Assembly: GCA_021158375.1 (NCBI GenBank)
Contig: JAGGUS010000219.1
Location: forward strand, 1-6,193
Direction of reading: 5' to 3'
Length of the DNA stretch: 6,193 nt
Origin: Thermoprotei archaeon
GTDB lineage: Archaea > Thermoproteota > Thermoprotei > QMSL01 > B3-G16
The translations under genes and the position numbers were made by a program. How positions within the stretch are numbered: position 1 is the first letter of the stretch; each line of letters opens with the position of its first letter. This document shows positions 4,582 through 6,193 of the stretch, piece after piece. The notes under the pieces were generated by a model. The model made no database searches and was not told where the DNA came from. It saw only the letters and a program-made list of their open reading frames with translations.

Positions 4582-5670
4582 TTGCTTTCATCACGTGAAC
4601 GATGTATTAGGGCAATAGAGCATGATGATGTTGATAGAGTTCCTTTAGTGTTTAGGGCTAGGAGCGAGGTTGTAAAGGCTCTTATGGATAGACTAGGTCT
4701 TACTAAATATGAAGATTTGTTGAGAGCATTCCATATAGATATACGATTTGCTCCGGGAATACCATTAAGAGGGGGCTATCTTCCTGAGGGCGTTGAAATA
4801 AAGGAGGGTCCATATGGTCCTGCCTTTACTGTCGGTTATAAAGGAAGCTTTGAAGTTCGTAAGGATATATGGGGGGTCAAGAGCATATGGGCTCCTGATC
4901 ATACGTATACATATACGTTCATAGAGCATCCACTTAAAAGTATTGACGTAAAGGACTATCAATGGCCTGATGTGGTTGAGGAGTCAATAGATTCAGTTAT
5001 TAAATACTGTAAGGTATACGGTGAACATTACCTAATATATGGTGGCATAATACACTTATTCGAAATTGCGTGGCAGTTGACTGGCTTTAATGAATTCTTG
5101 AAGTTAATGTACACTAGGCCTGATCTCGTAAACGAGATATTGGATGGACTAGATAGAATACGCTTTAAGCAGGCTAAACTTCTAATAGAAGCTGGCGTTG
5201 ATGTAATAGTTGATGGCGATGATGTAGGAGCTCAGACTACTATGATAGTCTCTCCCAATCTATGGAGACGCTTCTTAAAGCCCAGATATAAAAGACTAGC
5301 AGATCTATGTCATAGGCATGGCGTCTACTTCTTCTTTCATAGTGATGGATGGATCGAACCGATAATTCCAGATTTAGTTGAGATAGGTGTTGATATTCTC
5401 AATCCTATACAACCAGAGTGTATGGATCCTGCTAAGATAAAGGAAAACTACGGTGATAAGTTGTGTCTAGAAGGTACTATTTCTGTCCAGAGGACGTTAC
5501 CGTTTGGTAGCGTAGAAGATGTCGTTAACGAAGTAAAGGATAGGATAGTAAAATTAGGTCCGACTGGCTTCATATTAGGCCCTACTCATGCAATACAGCC
5601 TGATACACCTATTGAAAATGTGACTGCTTTATACAAGGCGGCAATAAAGTATGGACGTTTTAAACGATAA
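4582..5670 (+). CDS. Uroporphyrinogen decarboxylase-like (URO-D/MtaA superfamily) protein
   Basis: A 362-residue predicted TIM-barrel protein. The opening S-S-R-E-R-C-I-R-A-I-E-H-D-D-V-D-R-V-P is the typical N-terminus of URO-D-like and MtaA/CmuA-type methyltransferase proteins. Further landmarks are D211-G-D-D-V-G, S-P-N-L-W-R-R-F-L-K-P-R-Y (224-236), H253-S-D-G, G-V-D-I-L-N-P-I-Q-P (269-278), L-E-G-T-I (296-300) and G-P-T-H-A-I-Q-P-D-T-P-I-E-N-V (333-347). It lacks the N-terminal Arg-rich substrate motif of true HemE, and has Asp in place of the Cys of the H-x-C zinc site of the methyltransferases, so neither haem synthesis nor cobalamin methyl transfer can be assumed. The start is TTG 4582, 5 bases after GGTGA (4572-4576); GTG 4573 and TTG 4570 are in frame but add residues the family lacks. 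It is followed by the BtpA-family gene after 26 bases. Confidence 0.85.
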   Translation: MLSSRERCIRAIEHDDVDRVPLVFRARSEVVKALMDRLGLTKYEDLLRAFHIDIRFAPGIPLRGGYLPEGVEIKEGPYGPAFTVGYKGSFEVRKDIWGVKSIWAPDHTYTYTFIEHPLKSIDVKDYQWPDVVEESIDSVIKYCKVYGEHYLIYGGIIHLFEIAWQLTGFNEFLKLMYTRPDLVNEILDGLDRIRFKQAKLLIEAGVDVIVDGDDVGAQTTMIVSPNLWRRFLKPRYKRLADLCHRHGVYFFFHSDGWIEPIIPDLVEIGVDILNPIQPECMDPAKIKENYGDKLCLEGTISVQRTLPFGSVEDVVNEVKDRIVKLGPTGFILGPTHAIQPDTPIENVTALYKAAIKYGRFKR

Positions 5671-5685
5671 TCATTGTTTATCATT

Positions 5686-5692
5686 AGGTGGT
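5686..5692 (+). promoter_or_regulatory. Ribosome binding site of the BtpA-family gene
   Basis: AGGTGGT lies with its GGTGG core 5 bases before ATG 5697, the same spacing as GGTGA before TTG 4582 in the gene upstream. No TATA box is seen in the 26-base gap, which fits co-transcription. Confidence 0.6.
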
Positions 5693-5696
5693 TGTC

Positions 5697-6193
5697 ATGC
5701 AAGATATCCGTAAATTCGCATTTGAGGATGAAAAGCCCATAATAGGTGTTGTGCATTTAGATCCCCTGCCGGGCTCGCCTAATTACAGGGGGGACTTTAG
5801 CGAGATTATCGATAAAGCCATCAGAGATGTTCGTTCTTACTATGAAGGTGGCGTAAGATATGTTCTCATCGAAAATTACGGCGATATGCCGTTTAGAATC
5901 CGCGTTAAAGAGGTAGAGACTATTGTCGCAATGACTATTATCGTAAGGGATATAATAAGGGAAATAGGTGACGATCTCGTAGTTGGCGTCAATTTGCTAC
6001 GAAACTCTGCTCCGGAAGCCATTGTAATTGCAGCCTTAACTGGTGCCAGCTTCATACGAGTAAATGCTTTATGTCAAACAATAGATGCACCCGAAGGTAT
6101 TCTTTATCCTGTAGCAAGAGATGTTGCTGATGTCATGTACAGGCTCCGGATATCACCTGATGAGATAAAAATCTTAGCTGATGTAAACGTTAA
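5697..6193 (+). CDS. BtpA/SgcQ-family protein, N-terminal part (runs off right edge)
   Basis: The first 165 residues of a BtpA/SgcQ-family protein, a predicted TIM barrel. Family landmarks in order: I-G-V-V-H-L-D-P-L-P-G-S-P-N-Y (16-30), G-G-V-R-Y-V-L-I-E-N-Y-G-D-M-P-F (51-66), a V-G-V-N-L-L-R-N segment (96-103), then A-L-T-G-A-S-F-I-R-V-N (113-123) and I-L-A-D-V-N-V (159-165), where the family continues with Lys-His just past the edge. In cyanobacteria BtpA is needed for stable photosystem I; E. coli SgcQ sits in a sugar operon. Neither explains an archaeal copy, whose reaction is unknown. The family's usual Asp after L-R-N is Ser here (Ser104). Start ATG 5697 follows a good ribosome binding site, and the gene almost certainly shares a transcript with the URO-D-like gene 26 bases upstream. 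Confidence 0.9.
   Translation, partial: MQDIRKFAFEDEKPIIGVVHLDPLPGSPNYRGDFSEIIDKAIRDVRSYYEGGVRYVLIENYGDMPFRIRVKEVETIVAMTIIVRDIIREIGDDLVVGVNLLRNSAPEAIVIAALTGASFIRVNALCQTIDAPEGILYPVARDVADVMYRLRISPDEIKILADVNV

Noticed and set aside
4398..4598. Plus-strand 66-codon frame starting V-R-P-P-G-F-E-P-G
   Set aside because: It is the antisense translation of the tRNA-Gly gene; this peptide pattern is a known artefact of reading across tRNA T arms.
1..6193. CRISPR array, toxin-antitoxin pair or defence island
   Set aside because: No regularly spaced repeats and no genes of these kinds were seen on either strand.

Overview
The window looks like chromosomal DNA from an archaeon, most likely a thermophilic Thermoproteota (crenarchaeal-type) lineage. 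The evidence is TATA-type promoters placed for leaderless or short-leader transcripts, strong GGAGGT or GGTG ribosome binding sites where a leader exists, AGA/AGG/ATA-rich codon use, AT-rich intergenic DNA, and a glycine tRNA gene that carries a short insertion outside the anticodon loop. The lineage is an inference; no marker here fixes it below domain level.

Layout, left to right. Bases 1-217 (minus) hold the N-terminus of IMP dehydrogenase (guaB), cut by the window edge. Bases 382-993 (minus) encode a membrane protein resembling the SpoIIM/DUF95 family, with a near-perfect TATA box set for a leaderless mRNA. Bases 994-1376 hold no gene, but contain a decayed copy of a tRNA 3' half (about 1235-1270). 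Bases 1377-1759 (minus) look like a dead protein gene with one in-frame stop and one frameshift. Then come marC (1770-2372, minus), a two-helix short ORF (2426-2542, minus), and a 460-residue alkaline-phosphatase-superfamily (sulfatase-like) enzyme (2702-4084, minus). A 314-base gene-free stretch leads to tRNA-Gly(CCC) (4399-4497, minus). Diverging from the tRNA, on the plus strand, are a uroporphyrinogen-decarboxylase-like protein (4582-5670) and a BtpA/SgcQ-family protein (5697 to the edge). The last two are separated by 26 bases and have similar ribosome binding sites, so they are probably one operon.

The most striking structure is that the last 32 bases of the tRNA gene (including CCA) plus 4 flanking bases recur, degenerate but in the same orientation, exactly 3160 bases away. 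Every one of the nine differences in the 36-base alignment is G/C to A/T. The geometry is what integration of an element into a tRNA 3' end would leave. The segment between the copies carries the pseudogene, marC, the short ORF and the sulfatase-like gene, but no integrase. I read this as a possible old, decayed integration, not a proven one.

Functionally the left part is housekeeping (purine synthesis), the middle is accessory membrane and hydrolase genes, and the right is a two-gene unit of predicted TIM-barrel proteins whose substrate cannot be read from the sequence. I did not find a clearly new defence or mobile system.
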